Positions 40,588 to 50,155 of a stretch of DNA of 64,000 bases are shown in pieces. How positions within the stretch are numbered: position 1 is the stretch's first letter; every line of letters begins with the position of its first letter. The translations under genes were made by a program, and so were the position numbers. Origin of the DNA: Pseudogracilibacillus auburnensis (GTDB lineage Bacteria; Bacillota; Bacilli; Bacillales; Amphibacillaceae); assembly GCF_003201975.1 (NCBI RefSeq), contig NZ_QJJQ01000001.1, positions 496,001-560,000 of the forward strand, written 5' to 3'. Below the pieces are notes generated by a model. It made no database searches. It was not told the DNA's origin and was given only the letters and a program-made list of their open reading frames with translations.

Positions 40588-40827
40588 GCCGTTCCAACCC
40601 ATTAGGTGTAAGTGACAATACGCGAATATTGAAATTTTTTTAGTGTCCATGGAATAACCTTTATGAGATTGACCCAAATGTAAAAATAGATTTTTTGATA
40701 AGCCTAGAGGATTCACGGTTGGTGAATTAGTCAACTCCTTAAATTCTCGTTGAATGGATCGGCACAAAACGCTGACCGTTGACTAATGCCACATTTTTTC
40801 TGCCTCAGTAAGTATCATTTTACCGAA

Positions 40828-40858
40828 AAAATAAAAAAGAGTAGCAGATGCTACCCTT
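40828..40858 (-). terminator. Terminator of the minus-strand membrane protein gene
   Basis: On the minus strand GTAGCA-TC-TGCTAC is followed by TCTTTTTTATTTTTT. It lies 70 bp after the stop of the gene at 40928-41308. Confidence 0.7.
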
Positions 40859-40927
40859 TAATATAGTAATTTTTCCTTGTAGTATATGAGTGTTTTTGAT
40901 AAGCCCTTTTTCCAGGCCTATTTATTT

Positions 40928-41308
40928 CTAATTAGTCACCAAATTTCTCTTTTTCAATCCCACTAAAATAGTAACGAGGATACTACAAATACTCACAATA
41001 GCACCTAAAGCTCCAATAATAATTACCCAAAAACTAGGAATCATAATACCTACCGGAATAAGTCCTAAAAAAGTAAGAACGATAAAGGCTTGATAAATAG
41101 CAGAGATAATTTTTACCGCAATATGATTAAACAGCGATAAAATTAAAGGTGGTAAAAACAACGCTACTAGCATCCCAAAAGATAGCCAAAAACCAACTGG
41201 TTCATCGAACGAAACAGTGTTAGGTCCTGTCGGATATTTGGCGGCTAATAATAAAGCAATGATAGCTAATACCATCGTCAAAAACACCATAGAAAATCTC
41301 TTTCCCAT
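40928..41308 (-). CDS. Hypothetical membrane protein, four helices
   Basis: A 126-residue protein with four hydrophobic segments (about residues 6-22, 42-62, 66-88, 92-116) and a basic end KKRNLVTN. AAGGAG precedes the ATG. No family is recognised. It is a free-standing unit with its own terminator. Confidence 0.65.
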   Translation of the reverse strand: MGKRFSMVFLTMVLAIIALLLAAKYPTGPNTVSFDEPVGFWLSFGMLVALFLPPLILSLFNHIAVKIISAIYQAFIVLTFLGLIPVGIMIPSFWVIIIGALGAIVSICSILVTILVGLKKRNLVTN

Positions 41309-41653
41309 AACAAAAACTCCTTACAGTCATTAAATATAAAATAATTTCTACCTTCTAATCCCATCATATTATAACTTAAACATCTGTATGAATCAAAACC
41401 TTATCGTGCACATCATTAGATTTTAACAATTTATGTATTTCTTTAAAAAAAACGCCAAATAAATAGTTTTTGATAAAGTCCTTCTTCAGTAACAATTGTT
41501 AAGTTATGTTCTTCACCATCTGTCATGAAATCAGCGTTCTTTACTGGGTACTTTACAGTTTTTCTTTGCCCGTTCGTTTAATTATTTGTATTTTTACATG
41601 TAATCATGGTCTAATTTTTTGCTTTTCAATAGAGCTTAATCCATTGTTTCGAC

Positions 41654-41929
41654 GAGGCCGGGACAAAAGTGTTTTCACCAAAGAAAAACCCGAACAATGG
41701 TAGCTGCATAACCCGCTATGGACATATACTTCGCTTTCACCACAGGGCATAAGAGCGACATCTGTTCAACCTGCGCTATCGCTTGTTTTCACAGTGTCTC
41801 CTTTACCGCGGACGGCTGGTGAGCCTCCTTGTGCTGACGCACTGTAAGGGTCTCACCGATGCCTTTCCTCCGCTAAGGTAATGCATTATTCGTCTTTCGA
41901 TATGGTCGTTTTAGTTATGTCCCAGCCTC
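41654..41929. repeat. Interspersed repeat with ends GAGGCCGGGACA / TGTCCCAGCCTC
   Basis: A 276-bp non-coding element. The terminal inverted repeat is GAGGC(C/T)GGGACA at 41654-41665 and its complement at 41918-41929. The inside is GC-rich and hairpin-prone (CCTTTACCGCGGACGG ... CCTCCGCTAAGG). No long frame. It is unlike the other families at its ends. The flanking 41309-41653 holds no gene that I can support. Confidence 0.7.
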
Positions 41930-42021
41930 ATGAACCGTTACTTGTTTAACTGTTATTTCTCATGCTCGCATAAAATGATCAGTAGAATAGTAAGAAAGAT
42001 AGCACAAACACAATTAAAATT

Positions 42022-42516
42022 TTAGTGCATGATATCATACTTTAAATAACTTCCTATTACTACTCCAATGATTCCCCAAATAACTATGCTAACGGTATGC
42101 CACAGGATAACTCTCCTTTTATTCGAACCGGCAGCTAATGAGGTAAATGTAGCAATATGTGCGGAAGCGACCAATGGGGAAATAAGCGCAAGCCCCGGTA
42201 CACCATATTTGTCGTATCTTTCTCTCGCTTTGGCTGCTCGATTATGAATAAATCCTTCTTTTTTTGATTTACGATTACGAATCTTCATTAGCAAAGCGTC
42301 AAAAGGTAAAATAATGAACATGATTGAAATCCAGTTTCCAATCATACTAATGAATGCGGCCAAAATAATCGGTACCCCTATAAGGGAACCAACTATAGCT
42401 CCACCAGGGGATTCTACAAATGGAATGAAAGATATAAAGAAAACACCTAAATATTGTAGAAACGAGTTTAATTCAGATAACAGAAAGACAAATTCTTGCA
42501 CCATTTCACGAAACAT
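42022..42516 (-). CDS. Small multidrug export protein family (PF06695-like) membrane protein
   Basis: A 164-residue protein with four membrane helices. The signatures LGVFFISFIPFVESPGGAIVGSLIGVP and YDKYGVPGLALISPLVASAHIATFTSLAAGSNKRRVILWH fit the Sm_multidrug_ex family. AGGAGAGG precedes the ATG. The family name does not prove drug export; function is unknown. Confidence 0.75.
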   Translation of the reverse strand: MFREMVQEFVFLLSELNSFLQYLGVFFISFIPFVESPGGAIVGSLIGVPIILAAFISMIGNWISIMFIILPFDALLMKIRNRKSKKEGFIHNRAAKARERYDKYGVPGLALISPLVASAHIATFTSLAAGSNKRRVILWHTVSIVIWGIIGVVIGSYLKYDIMH

Positions 42517-42908
42517 GAAATACCTCTCCTTTTTATTGTTTTTTGAAAATAGGATACTCCTTTCTTATGATCATCTACATCTTAGAAAAACATTGCTCTT
42601 CGTTCTACCATTCAAGTGTTGCACTTTGTCAACTTACGGTTGCAATCGTGTTACACAGTGTATTTTGCCTAAAAGGGATCCCATCTGAGCAATCACCACT
42701 TATATAGGTTCAAACAAAATTGGAATAATGATCTACAACAAGAGATCATTCTGTTAGATTTTTCGCCGAATTTTTTAATAAAATAACAACTATTTCAATT
42801 TGTCGCAATGGACAGATAGTAATTTTGGATTATCAGGGAGGAAATATCTATATAATATCTATATAATATGAATATAGAAGAAGATAATTTATAAAATTGA
42901 GGTGTAAA

Positions 42909-43124
42909 ATGGATCTATGGATGATAGGGAAAGAACGTTATGTGTTGATTTCTATTTTTGTCATAGTACTTTTTGCAAGCCTGTTCTTACTAATTGTTAC
43001 TTGGAAAAATCGCTATAACATACCTAAAACTTTGACCATACTTACAATTGTTATTTATATAGCTTTCATATTTTTATCGTTACTTTCATTAATCTTTATT
43101 GTTTCGTTTGGATATAATTCATGA
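42909..43124 (+). CDS. Small hypothetical membrane protein
   Basis: A 71-residue protein with two hydrophobic helices (VLISIFVIVLFASLFLLIV and TILTIVIYIAFIFLSLLSLIFIV). ATG at 42909 follows GAGGTG. No family is recognised. Confidence 0.6.
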   Translation: MDLWMIGKERYVLISIFVIVLFASLFLLIVTWKNRYNIPKTLTILTIVIYIAFIFLSLLSLIFIVSFGYNS

Positions 43125-43137
43125 TGCTAGTATAGTT

Positions 43138-43330
43138 TCATGGACACATCTTAGTAGTCATTAAAATCAGAATTAGGAGGATGTGTCCAATGAAACATAA
43201 GAAAAATGGTAAACGATATAATGATGATTTTCGTAAATGGTTGTTGAACTATACCATTCTGGTCAATCAGTTAAGGATTTAAGCAGCGATTACGGCGTAT
43301 CTGAAGTAACAATTTGGATTAAGCCAGTTT
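43138..43330 (+). mobile_element. IS3-family element remnant (left end and start of orfA)
   Basis: TTCATGGACACATC at 43138 resembles the terminal repeat of an IS3-type element and is echoed inverted at the orfA ribosome site (GGATGTGTCCAATGAA). ATG at 43190 starts MKHKKNGKRYNDDFRK; after a frameshift comes SGQSVKDLSSDYGVSEVTIWIK, the HTH of IS3 OrfA. No orfB (DDE) is present. A family A repeat follows 30 bp later. Confidence 0.65.
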
Positions 43331-43358
43331 AGATCATTTCTTATTTTCACTTATAGAG

Positions 43359-43628
43359 GTGGTTCAAAAAGTGCAGCAAAAATGACACATCGAATTTTTG
43401 TATAGGCAGATAAGAAAGGATAAATCCTTTCTTACTTCATAACTTTAGTCCTCGCAGTAAAGGCATAGCGGAAGCCAAAGTTTTCTAAGCTTGCTTTTTT
43501 AGGTCCTGTATGTAAAAGCTTTAGGGATCTTCCGTTACATTCGCCCACGTCCTGGTCGGCCCAGGACGTGGTGTTTTTAGCCAGTGGAACTTCTCAGGTT
43601 TTCTTTTATCGGCGTTTTTGATACGCAC
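43359..43628. repeat. MITE-like repeat family A, diverged copy (A3)
   Basis: Ends GTGGTTCAAAAAG and CGTTTTTGATACGCAC, with TTATAGAG and TTATGATG on the flanks. It carries the internal cassette with TAAGAAAGGATAAATCCTTTCTTA. Part of the distal half is replaced by a different hairpin (CACGTCCTGGTCGGCCCAGGACGTG), so it is a mosaic. Confidence 0.7.
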
Positions 43629-43689
43629 TTATGATGCAAAATATTTCTTAAAATAGATGCAAAATAACGTTTAAAGTAACAATCTTTGG

Positions 43690-44139
43690 CTAGAAACCTA
43701 AATCCAGAGATCTTCCGGTTTCCGCAATTGTCTTAATATTACTCAGTATCATCCACCAGTATTGCTCTGTTTTACTGAAGAGAGGATTGTTGTCTGTCCA
43801 TTGATCATTAATAAGATGTAGTTTTGTACATGCCCCTACTAATTCTAAAGATAAGGTAACTCGACTTTCCATCTGAGCATGTTCGGCGTAGTGAGATGGG
43901 CCAGGGTGATCCGTGTAGCTTAAAATTCGGTTTGGTTCATATTGAAGTAGTTTGCCATAAATGTGAACAGTCTCATTTCCATCGGCACCTGGTCCTATAA
44001 ATTGAATGTCATCGCCCACCTGATATGTTGAGTGGATAACTCCACCCATGAATGCTTTAATCGATTTTTTTGGGTTGACCAAAACATCCCACACTTGCTC
44101 AGGATTCGTATCGATATAAAATACATACTCCAACTTCAT
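43690..44139 (-). CDS. SRPBCC (AHSA1-like) domain protein
   Basis: A 149-residue protein with MKLEYVFYIDTNPEQVWDVLVNPKKSIKAFMGGVIHS at the start, then ILSYTDHPGP and LSLELVGACTKLHLINDQW, the START/Bet v 1-like hydrophobic-cavity fold seen in AHSA1 proteins. GGAGG precedes ATG 44139. It is divergent from an AraC regulator; in Bacillus such pairs are common and the regulator may control it. Ligand unknown. Confidence 0.82.
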   Translation of the reverse strand: MKLEYVFYIDTNPEQVWDVLVNPKKSIKAFMGGVIHSTYQVGDDIQFIGPGADGNETVHIYGKLLQYEPNRILSYTDHPGPSHYAEHAQMESRVTLSLELVGACTKLHLINDQWTDNNPLFSKTEQYWWMILSNIKTIAETGRSLDLGF

Positions 44140-44303
44140 GTTTAATTCCTCCATCTATAAACTAATTTTCTGCTCGTTTAATGAATATTGCTCCTTCCGT
44201 TAGGATTAATGGTAGTTTATAATGAAATCATAGCATGTCTTATACATTAATTATTGTAAAATCGCGCCAACCATGAATGTAAGATAGATTTTCGTGTCAG
44301 GGG

Positions 44304-45107
44304 GTGAAACAACTGAAAGACAATCGCAATCCGAATATGGGTATTTTGAATTATGAAACAGGCAAAAATAAGTTTTCAATTACTCGTCACGCTCCATCCA
44401 ACAGTCTCCAATTTTTTATACAGCATTATTGGCTTGTCGAGTGGGACTTACGTGGACAGCCCCCCTATACCCAAGAAGTTTTACAGCATCCGGGAGTAAA
44501 CGTAGTTTTCCAGCCTGGCAATTCGTACATATGCGGAATAGAAAGCGGAAAATCTGTACATGTTTTACAAGATGAAGGACAGATTGTAGGCGTTCTTTTT
44601 AGACCTGGAGCTTTTCATTGTTATTTCCAAGCGCCTGTTTCTACACTTACAGATCAAGTCGTCAATATATCCGATTACTTTAGCTTAGATATTAACGCTT
44701 TTGAAGAGCAACTATTTGCAGGTAAGAATAAAGAAGATAAGATTGTGATCGTTGAACAGTTATTATGGCAAAGTATGCCTGAACATGATAAAACGGTTGA
44801 CTTACTGAATGAAATGATCGATGAAATCATCCACAATGCTGGCATCACCAAAGTCGAACACTTAGTTGATCAATTCGGCATTTCCAAGAGGACATTACAA
44901 CGTTGGTTCAATCAATATATAGGTGTGAGCCCTAAATGGGTAATTCGGCGTTATCGAATGCATGAGGCGATCGAGTTAATAGAACGTGGAGTGGATATGA
45001 CTAAATTGGCGATGGATCTCGGCTATTTTGACCAAGCTCACTTTAGCAAAGATTTCAAAGCAGCAATCGGCAAATCTCCGAAGCAATATGCGAAGAACAA
45101 CAATTAG
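44304..45107 (+). CDS. AraC-family transcriptional regulator
   Basis: About 265 residues. The N-terminal half (FFIQHYWLVEWDLRGQPPYTQEVLQHPGVNVVFQPG, VLFRPGAFHCYF) is the sensing domain often found in AraC proteins regulating stress or methylation-type genes. The C-terminal HTH is VEHLVDQFGISKRTLQRWFNQYIGVSPKWVIRRYRMHEAIELI with a second helix pair LAMDLGYFDQAHFSKDFKAAIGKSP. The start is unclear: GTG at 44304 overlaps its own AGGGGGTG site, so a CTG at 44313 or ATG at 44337 may be used. Confidence 0.88.
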   Translation: MKQLKDNRNPNMGILNYETGKNKFSITRHAPSNSLQFFIQHYWLVEWDLRGQPPYTQEVLQHPGVNVVFQPGNSYICGIESGKSVHVLQDEGQIVGVLFRPGAFHCYFQAPVSTLTDQVVNISDYFSLDINAFEEQLFAGKNKEDKIVIVEQLLWQSMPEHDKTVDLLNEMIDEIIHNAGITKVEHLVDQFGISKRTLQRWFNQYIGVSPKWVIRRYRMHEAIELIERGVDMTKLAMDLGYFDQAHFSKDFKAAIGKSPKQYAKNNN

Positions 45108-45195
45108 TGCAAAGTTACCTGAAGCGTAAAAAACAGGAGTTGGATATTGCTTTTCTTTCATTGGGTTTCAGGGTGTTCCACCTTACTAAGACAAG

Positions 45196-45495
45196 AGGGC
45201 AATTTATAGTCATGTTTCTCCCTAGGAGATTGAGAAATTAAATCAGGATGACATTGATTTTGTAGGTCATCCAGAATTATATATAGGAAAGGGATCTCGT
45301 CAAGCAAAGCAGCGATTTTGTTTTATGGTTGGTTATGAATTAGCGTTGGACGTAGATATGGTTATTGCTCCAGTTACAAGTCAAGGGGCTAGGAATCAAC
45401 TGAATGTCGCTTTGGAGTGTTGGGGAGGAGCTGGATTATTGAAGCCTTCTTCCGCGCGTACTTCAAAAATTATTTCTGTCATGGTTCAGAATTGA
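45196..45495 (+). pseudogene. Unrecognised gene remnant
   Basis: An open stretch without a start reads EIEKLNQDDIDFVGHPELYI, then KQRFCFMVGYELALDVDMVI, then APVTSQGARNQLNVALECWG and ends at TGA (SARTSKIISVMVQN). A plausible beginning (KTRGQFIVMFLP) lies in another frame just upstream. It reads like real protein but I do not recognise it. The rest of 45108-45697 shows no gene. Confidence 0.35.
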
Positions 45496-45718
45496 AATGG
45501 CATCTAGGTGCATTACATAAACATGATCTCGAACGAATGCTTCATATGTGCAGGAATTTATAGGAATATAATCTTTGAGTGTTATACTGCAAGGGCCAAG
45601 TATGTGGAACAAGTAATTCATATACTGTAAAATAAAAATTGGTTTCAGGATCATTACTTGAACAAAAAATATTCGTTTCTTAAGTGTTGTTTGGTCATTG
45701 AAAGGGGAAGATACTGAA

Positions 45719-46558
45719 TTGAAAAAAGAAATGATTAAAACCGATAGGGGAGAATTTGAAGTTTTTATCGGAGGAAAAGGAAAAGAACCGATTTGCATTT
45801 CTCATTTATACCAGGAGTTCTTATCTGGCGATGAGCCATATTCAAGGGTAATTGGTGAACACTATAAAGTAATTCTGATAAACTTGAAAAATGCTGGTTC
45901 TACATCCAAAGCCAGATCAAAAAACGAATTAACGATGGAAGAAGCAGTTAAAGATTTAGAGAGTATTCGAGAAAAATTAGGATATAGCAGTTGGGCATTT
46001 GCTGGTCATTCGACTGGAGGGTTCTTAGGTCTTACGTATCTGTATATGTATCCAACAAAGTTATCTGAAATTATCTTATGTGGCACAGCAGCCTCAAATG
46101 AAATAAACCATTCCAAAAATAACTTATTCAATGTCGAAGATCGGAAATACAGAAAAGATGCAATAAAAGTCTTTTTTAAAATGGCATTTCCGCTTTTTAG
46201 TAAGAAATCAAAAGAGGAAGCTAATAAAAAGTTCTTTCAATTATGCCTTTATTCAAAAGATAAAATAGACGAGTATTATAAAGAATTGGAAAATGTAGGG
46301 ATTAGTAAATCAAGAATGAAAGCCTATACTTCTGAATTGCGACATTATGATGTTAGAGAAAAAATAACCAACAAACCTGTTCCGGCTTTAATATTGTGTG
46401 GTAAGTATGATGTGCAATGTCCTATTGAATTTTCAGAAGAAATTCATAATCTTTTACAAAACTCCACTCTTGTTATTTTTGAAAATAGTAATCACTTTCC
46501 TTTCATCGAAGAAAAAGATAAATTTATTGGTGCATTAAAAAGCTTCAAGCATAATTAA
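45719..46558 (+). CDS. Alpha/beta hydrolase
   Basis: About 279 residues. The nucleophile elbow is FAGHSTGGFLG, the acid is in LILCGKYDVQCPIEFSEEI, and the catalytic His is in NSNHFPFIEEKDKF. The start is probably TTG 45719 after AAAGGGGAAG; an upstream TTG at 45698 keeps frame. The substrate is unknown. A strong terminator follows. Confidence 0.88.
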   Translation: MKKEMIKTDRGEFEVFIGGKGKEPICISHLYQEFLSGDEPYSRVIGEHYKVILINLKNAGSTSKARSKNELTMEEAVKDLESIREKLGYSSWAFAGHSTGGFLGLTYLYMYPTKLSEIILCGTAASNEINHSKNNLFNVEDRKYRKDAIKVFFKMAFPLFSKKSKEEANKKFFQLCLYSKDKIDEYYKELENVGISKSRMKAYTSELRHYDVREKITNKPVPALILCGKYDVQCPIEFSEEIHNLLQNSTLVIFENSNHFPFIEEKDKFIGALKSFKHN

Positions 46559-46620
46559 TGAATCTCAAAGTATAGCTCTTGTTTTGCGCATTCTATTAAC
46601 GGACGCGTTTGTTGAGTATC

Positions 46621-46666
46621 AAAAGCCTAATTTCTCCCTAAAGGTAAGAAGGAATTAGGCTTTTTT
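46621..46666 (+). terminator. Terminator after the hydrolase gene
   Basis: Perfect stem AAAAGCCTAATT / AATTAGGCTTTT followed by TT. The stretch to 46972 then contains a frame fragment (46670-46826, GVNPCYLDVIPLVTADSTSG) that faintly recalls phosphotransacetylase-like proteins, too short to assign. Confidence 0.85.
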
Positions 46667-46972
46667 ATAAAGGTGTAAATCCGTGCTACCTTGATGTTAT
46701 TCCATTGGTAACTGCGGATTCAACAAGTGGTAATCTTGTCACTAAAAATCTTATAGAAATAGCACATTTTTATGGCTGTTGTAATCACAATAAAACGATT
46801 AGGCGAGTTTTAATTAAAGTAAAGTAATTCCTAAAATTATCTTCAATAAATAGGATTGTTTTTTGGAAATTCATCCCACTATTTAGAAAATTAATCCAAT
46901 TTGAGAGGGAAATAATGTATAATGAAGAAAACTGATAAGCTGACTTTTATTTACTAAAAGGCGGGGTGGAAC

Positions 46973-47209
46973 ATGTTAACAATTTTATTTTATAGTTCAA
47001 TCCTTTTTTCACTCTTGTTCCTGGCAATTTCTCTTATAAGGAATTCTTCGATGTTTATCGTTTTAAGTGTACTATTTGCAATTCCTTATAGCTTTTATTT
47101 TGCGGGAATTCCTATGATGCGGTGGATGATATTGATTCCTGTTCTATATCTTCTATTGTTTTATTATTTTAGGAGAAAAATTAATTACTCACGTTCTACT
47201 AATAGTTGA
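46973..47209 (+). CDS. Small hypothetical membrane protein
   Basis: A 78-residue protein with three hydrophobic segments and a basic end (YYFRRKINYSRSTNS). GGCGGGGTGG precedes the ATG. No family recognised. Confidence 0.55.
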   Translation: MLTILFYSSILFSLLFLAISLIRNSSMFIVLSVLFAIPYSFYFAGIPMMRWMILIPVLYLLLFYYFRRKINYSRSTNS

Positions 47210-47414
47210 AAATAATACTCAATTGCACTCCGATCTCTTATTAGATGAGAAAGGAGTGTTTTTTGTCTCTATTCTTTCTTTTGAACTAACGAGTAAATCG
47301 ATGCTTATTCATCACTTCATCATTAAAATTATTCCGGAAGAAATGAAAAAAATAATGAAAGCTATCTATTCTGTTTTTGCACATTTATACAGAAAATTTA
47401 TAGCAACCTTCAAT

Positions 47415-47547
47415 AATGCTGTTTTGCAAACTCGAATGCTGAGATATTCCAATAAATGCTGCTTAAAAAATTAAAATGCTGATTCAGAAAGAAAGATGTT
47501 GAGATAGTACGAATAATGTTGGCTCGTACATCCGAATGCTGGACATA
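47415..47547. repeat. Tandem array, seven 20-bp units, core AATGCTG
   Basis: AATGCT or its variants (GATGTT, AATGTT) recur at 47415, 47435, 47455, 47475, 47495, 47515 and 47535, exactly 20 bp apart. The core is conserved, and the 13 bases between are free to vary. It lies 100 bp before the aconitase gene. It is non-coding. Two similar arrays with other cores lie at 55393 and 62795. Confidence 0.8.
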
Positions 47548-47649
47548 CAACGATCATTTGACCCATGGGAAAAATCAAATTCAATGAATCGTTCCTCCAC
47601 TCTTGGGAAAAATAGTTGCAATGATGAATTTTATCCAGGAGGAACAAAG

Positions 47650-49605
47650 ATGACGTTAAATGTGACAAAAAAATTGATTAAAGATCATTTAGTATTTGGA
47701 GAAATGATTCCAGGAAATGAAATTGGACTAAAAATTGATCAAACATTAACTCAAGATGCGACAGGGACGATGGTTATGCTCGAACTTGAAGCGATGGGGA
47801 TTGAACGTGCACAAACAGAAGCATCTGCACAATATGTGGATCATAATTTAATTCAAGTTGACAGTAAAAATCCCGATGACCATCTTTTTTTACAAAGTGC
47901 GGCACATCGTTTTGGACTTTACTATAGTAAGCCCGGAAATGGGGTAAGTCACCCTGTTCATATGTAGAGGCTTGCTAAACCAGGAAAAACATTGCTCGGT
48001 TCGGACAGCCATACGTGTGCAAATGGATGTATGGGGATGCTCGCGATGGGAGCAGGTGGGATCGATGTTGCGATGGCGATTGCGGGAAAGCCATTTTATG
48101 TGAAAATGCCTGAAGTGTGGGGAATTAATTTAACGGGAGAGTTGCCTGATTGGGTAAGTGCGAAAGACGTTATTTTAGAATTATTACGAAGGCATGATGT
48201 CAAAGGTGCCGTTGGAAGGGTCATTGAATATTATGGTCCCGGGCTTGCACACTTAAGTGCAATGGATCGTCATGTTATTGCCAATATGGGGGCAGAACTA
48301 GGGGCAACGGGAACTGTATTTCCTTCAGATGGTGAAATAAAGAACTTTTTAAAAACGCAAAGGCGTGAAGAGGATTGGATCGAATTAAAGGCGGATAAAG
48401 GTGCTACGTATGATATCGATGAGGAAATTAATTTATCAATTCTTGAGCCGTTGATAGCAAAGCCTTCTAGTCCAGGAAATGTTGTCCCTGTTACTGAAGT
48501 CGCGGGAACGCCAATTTATCAGTCGTATATTGGTTCTTCGGCAAATCCGGGCTTTAGAGACTTTGCGGTAGCAGCAGAAATTGTTGATGGCAAACAGATT
48601 GCAGAAGGAATTTCACTTGATATCAATCCAACTTCAAGACAGATGTTAACAGATCTTGTTCAGGCGAGCCATATAAAAAGCTTCTTGCAAGCTGGGGCGA
48701 GACTTCATCAAGCGGGATGTAATGGATGTATTGGAATGGGGCAGGCTCCCGCAACGGGACGTAATAGCTTGCGAACGACACCGAGAAATTTCCCAGGTCG
48801 TTCTGGAACGAAAGAAGATAGTGTCTTTTTATGTAGCCCAGAAACAGCGGCAGCATCAGCATTAACAGGAGTCATTACAGATCCACGTACATTAGGAAAA
48901 CGTGCACCAAAAGTAAAAGAACCGAAAAATGTGTCAGTCGATGTTCATTTATTAGAAAAACCGCTACCATATGAGGAAGCGAAGAAAATGAAGTTACAAA
49001 AAGGCCCTAATATTGCGTCCATCCCAGAGATGAGTGAACTTCCTAATCATTTAGAACTGCCTATTTTACTAAAGATGGGGGATAATATTTCAACAGACGA
49101 AATTTTGGCAGGTGGTTCGCGAGTTTTGCCATATAGAAGTAACTTACCTGAAATTAGTAAATTTTCTTTTGAAATTATTGATCCTACTTACTATGAGCGT
49201 GGAAAAAAGACAGTTGACCATGGCGGTCACGCAATTGTCGGTGGATTTAATTACGGTCAAGGATCAAGTAGAGAGCATGCCGCACTTGCACCAAGATACC
49301 TTGGTTTAAGGGTAGCACTTGTAAAAGATTTCGCCCGAATTCACTGGCAAAACCTCGTTAACTTTGGTGTTCTTCCACTTACGTTTATGGATAGTAATGA
49401 TTATGATCAACTACATGAAGATGACATTCTTATTTTAGAGGATATTAAAACAAAAATGAAACAAGGAAATGAATTTTCTATTGAAGTAAAAGGGAAAGAT
49501 AACAAGATCAATGTGCGACATTTGTTATCCCCGAGACAAATAGAAATTATTTTAGCTGGTGGATTAATTAATTGGGTGAAAACAACAAATAAGGAGGCAC
49601 TATAA
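47650..49605 (+). pseudogene. Aconitase-family hydratase interrupted by one TAG codon
   Basis: A single frame of 651 codons with one TAG at 47965 (codon 106), between GVSHPVHM and RLAKPGKTLLGSDSHTC; homologues have E or Q there. The Fe-S cysteines (SDSHTCANGCMG; HQAGCNGCIGMGQAP) and the C-terminal swivel domain (ILAGGSRVLPYR, GGFNYGQGSSREHAALAPRYLG) are intact. At about 650 residues it is the shorter aconitase type, not the 900-residue CitB of B. subtilis. AGGAGG precedes the ATG. It would isomerise citrate-like acids in the cytoplasm. Only readthrough or a sequencing error would allow function. Confidence 0.85.
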
Positions 49606-49766
49606 TGGCAGAGGATATTTGTAAAGCATGTCATGGTTCCGGTATGCAAGCAGATGATGAAGGTTGGCAATATCAATGTAGTGTATGTCACGGAACTGGA
49701 GAAATTATCGATAAAGATGAGGCACGTATTATGGCAGTCGATGAAAATAATCGATTATTAGATTAA
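49605..49766 (+). CDS. Small double CxxC zinc-finger-like protein
   Basis: A 53-residue protein: MAEDICKACHGSGMQADDEG then YQCSVCHGTGEIIDKDEARI to the end. Two CxxCxGxG repeats are the DnaJ central zinc-finger motif. The ATG shares an A with the aconitase stop (TAATG) and has AAGGAGG before it, so it is translationally coupled to the aconitase. A role in metal or Fe-S handling of that enzyme is an inference from coupling only. Confidence 0.7.
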   Translation: MAEDICKACHGSGMQADDEGWQYQCSVCHGTGEIIDKDEARIMAVDENNRLLD

Positions 49767-49827
49767 AATCATTCCTTCAAAAGTAAATACAGGTTTGCAT
49801 GCAAAACATGTCAATAAAAATAGATCA

Positions 49828-49856
49828 TTGACGAATTGATTAATAAGAAGTATCAT
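49828..49856 (+). promoter_or_regulatory. Promoter of the pbuG riboswitch transcript
   Basis: TTGACG (49828-49833), 17 bp, TATCAT (49851-49856), about 25 bp before the riboswitch aptamer. TTGACGAAT is also the -35 context of the purE promoter. Confidence 0.7.
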
Positions 49857-49880
49857 TATGTATGAAAATAATAATAAGCT

Positions 49881-49949
49881 TTGCGTATAATCTAGGGGAT
49901 AGGCTTTAGAGTTTCTACCGGACTACCGTAAATAGTCTGACTACGCAGA
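49881..49949 (+). ncRNA. Purine (guanine-type) riboswitch
   Basis: Aptamer with P1 TGCGTA / TACGCA closing the core TATAATCTAGGGGATAGG, GTTTCTACC and GTAAATAGTCTGACTACGC. The base that pairs with the ligand (equivalent of C74 in xpt) is C at 49941, so guanine or hypoxanthine rather than adenine is expected. A terminator at 50054 forms the off state. Confidence 0.92.
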
Positions 49950-50053
49950 TAATAGTGATGTTCATAATGATTTGTGGTGATCGCTTTATTTTTTATTGGA
50001 GTTGAAGTGATTACTTTCATTCACGTTCATTACTTTTTCTGACATAGTGATGG

Positions 50054-50091
50054 TAGCACTCCTTACTTGATGAGGGTGCTTTTTTGCTTTT
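50054..50091 (+). terminator. Riboswitch-controlled terminator before pbuG
   Basis: TAGCACTCC ... GAGGGTGCT with one G-T pair, then TTTTTTGCTTTT. Ligand-bound aptamer would favour it and stop transcription. Confidence 0.75.
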
Positions 50092-50155
50092 ATTGTAAAA
50101 TATATTTTTAGCCCAAGTCGGATTAGCAAAGTAACTATTTTGAGGAGGAGCAAGA

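Noticed and set aside
40381-40767. Minus-strand open frame of 128 codons
   Set aside because: Most of it lies in a GC-rich interspersed repeat; composition and lack of ribosome site argue against a gene.
46670-46826. Fragment similar to a phosphotransacetylase-type protein
   Set aside because: About 50 codons without start or active-site residues; similarity is too weak to list as a feature.
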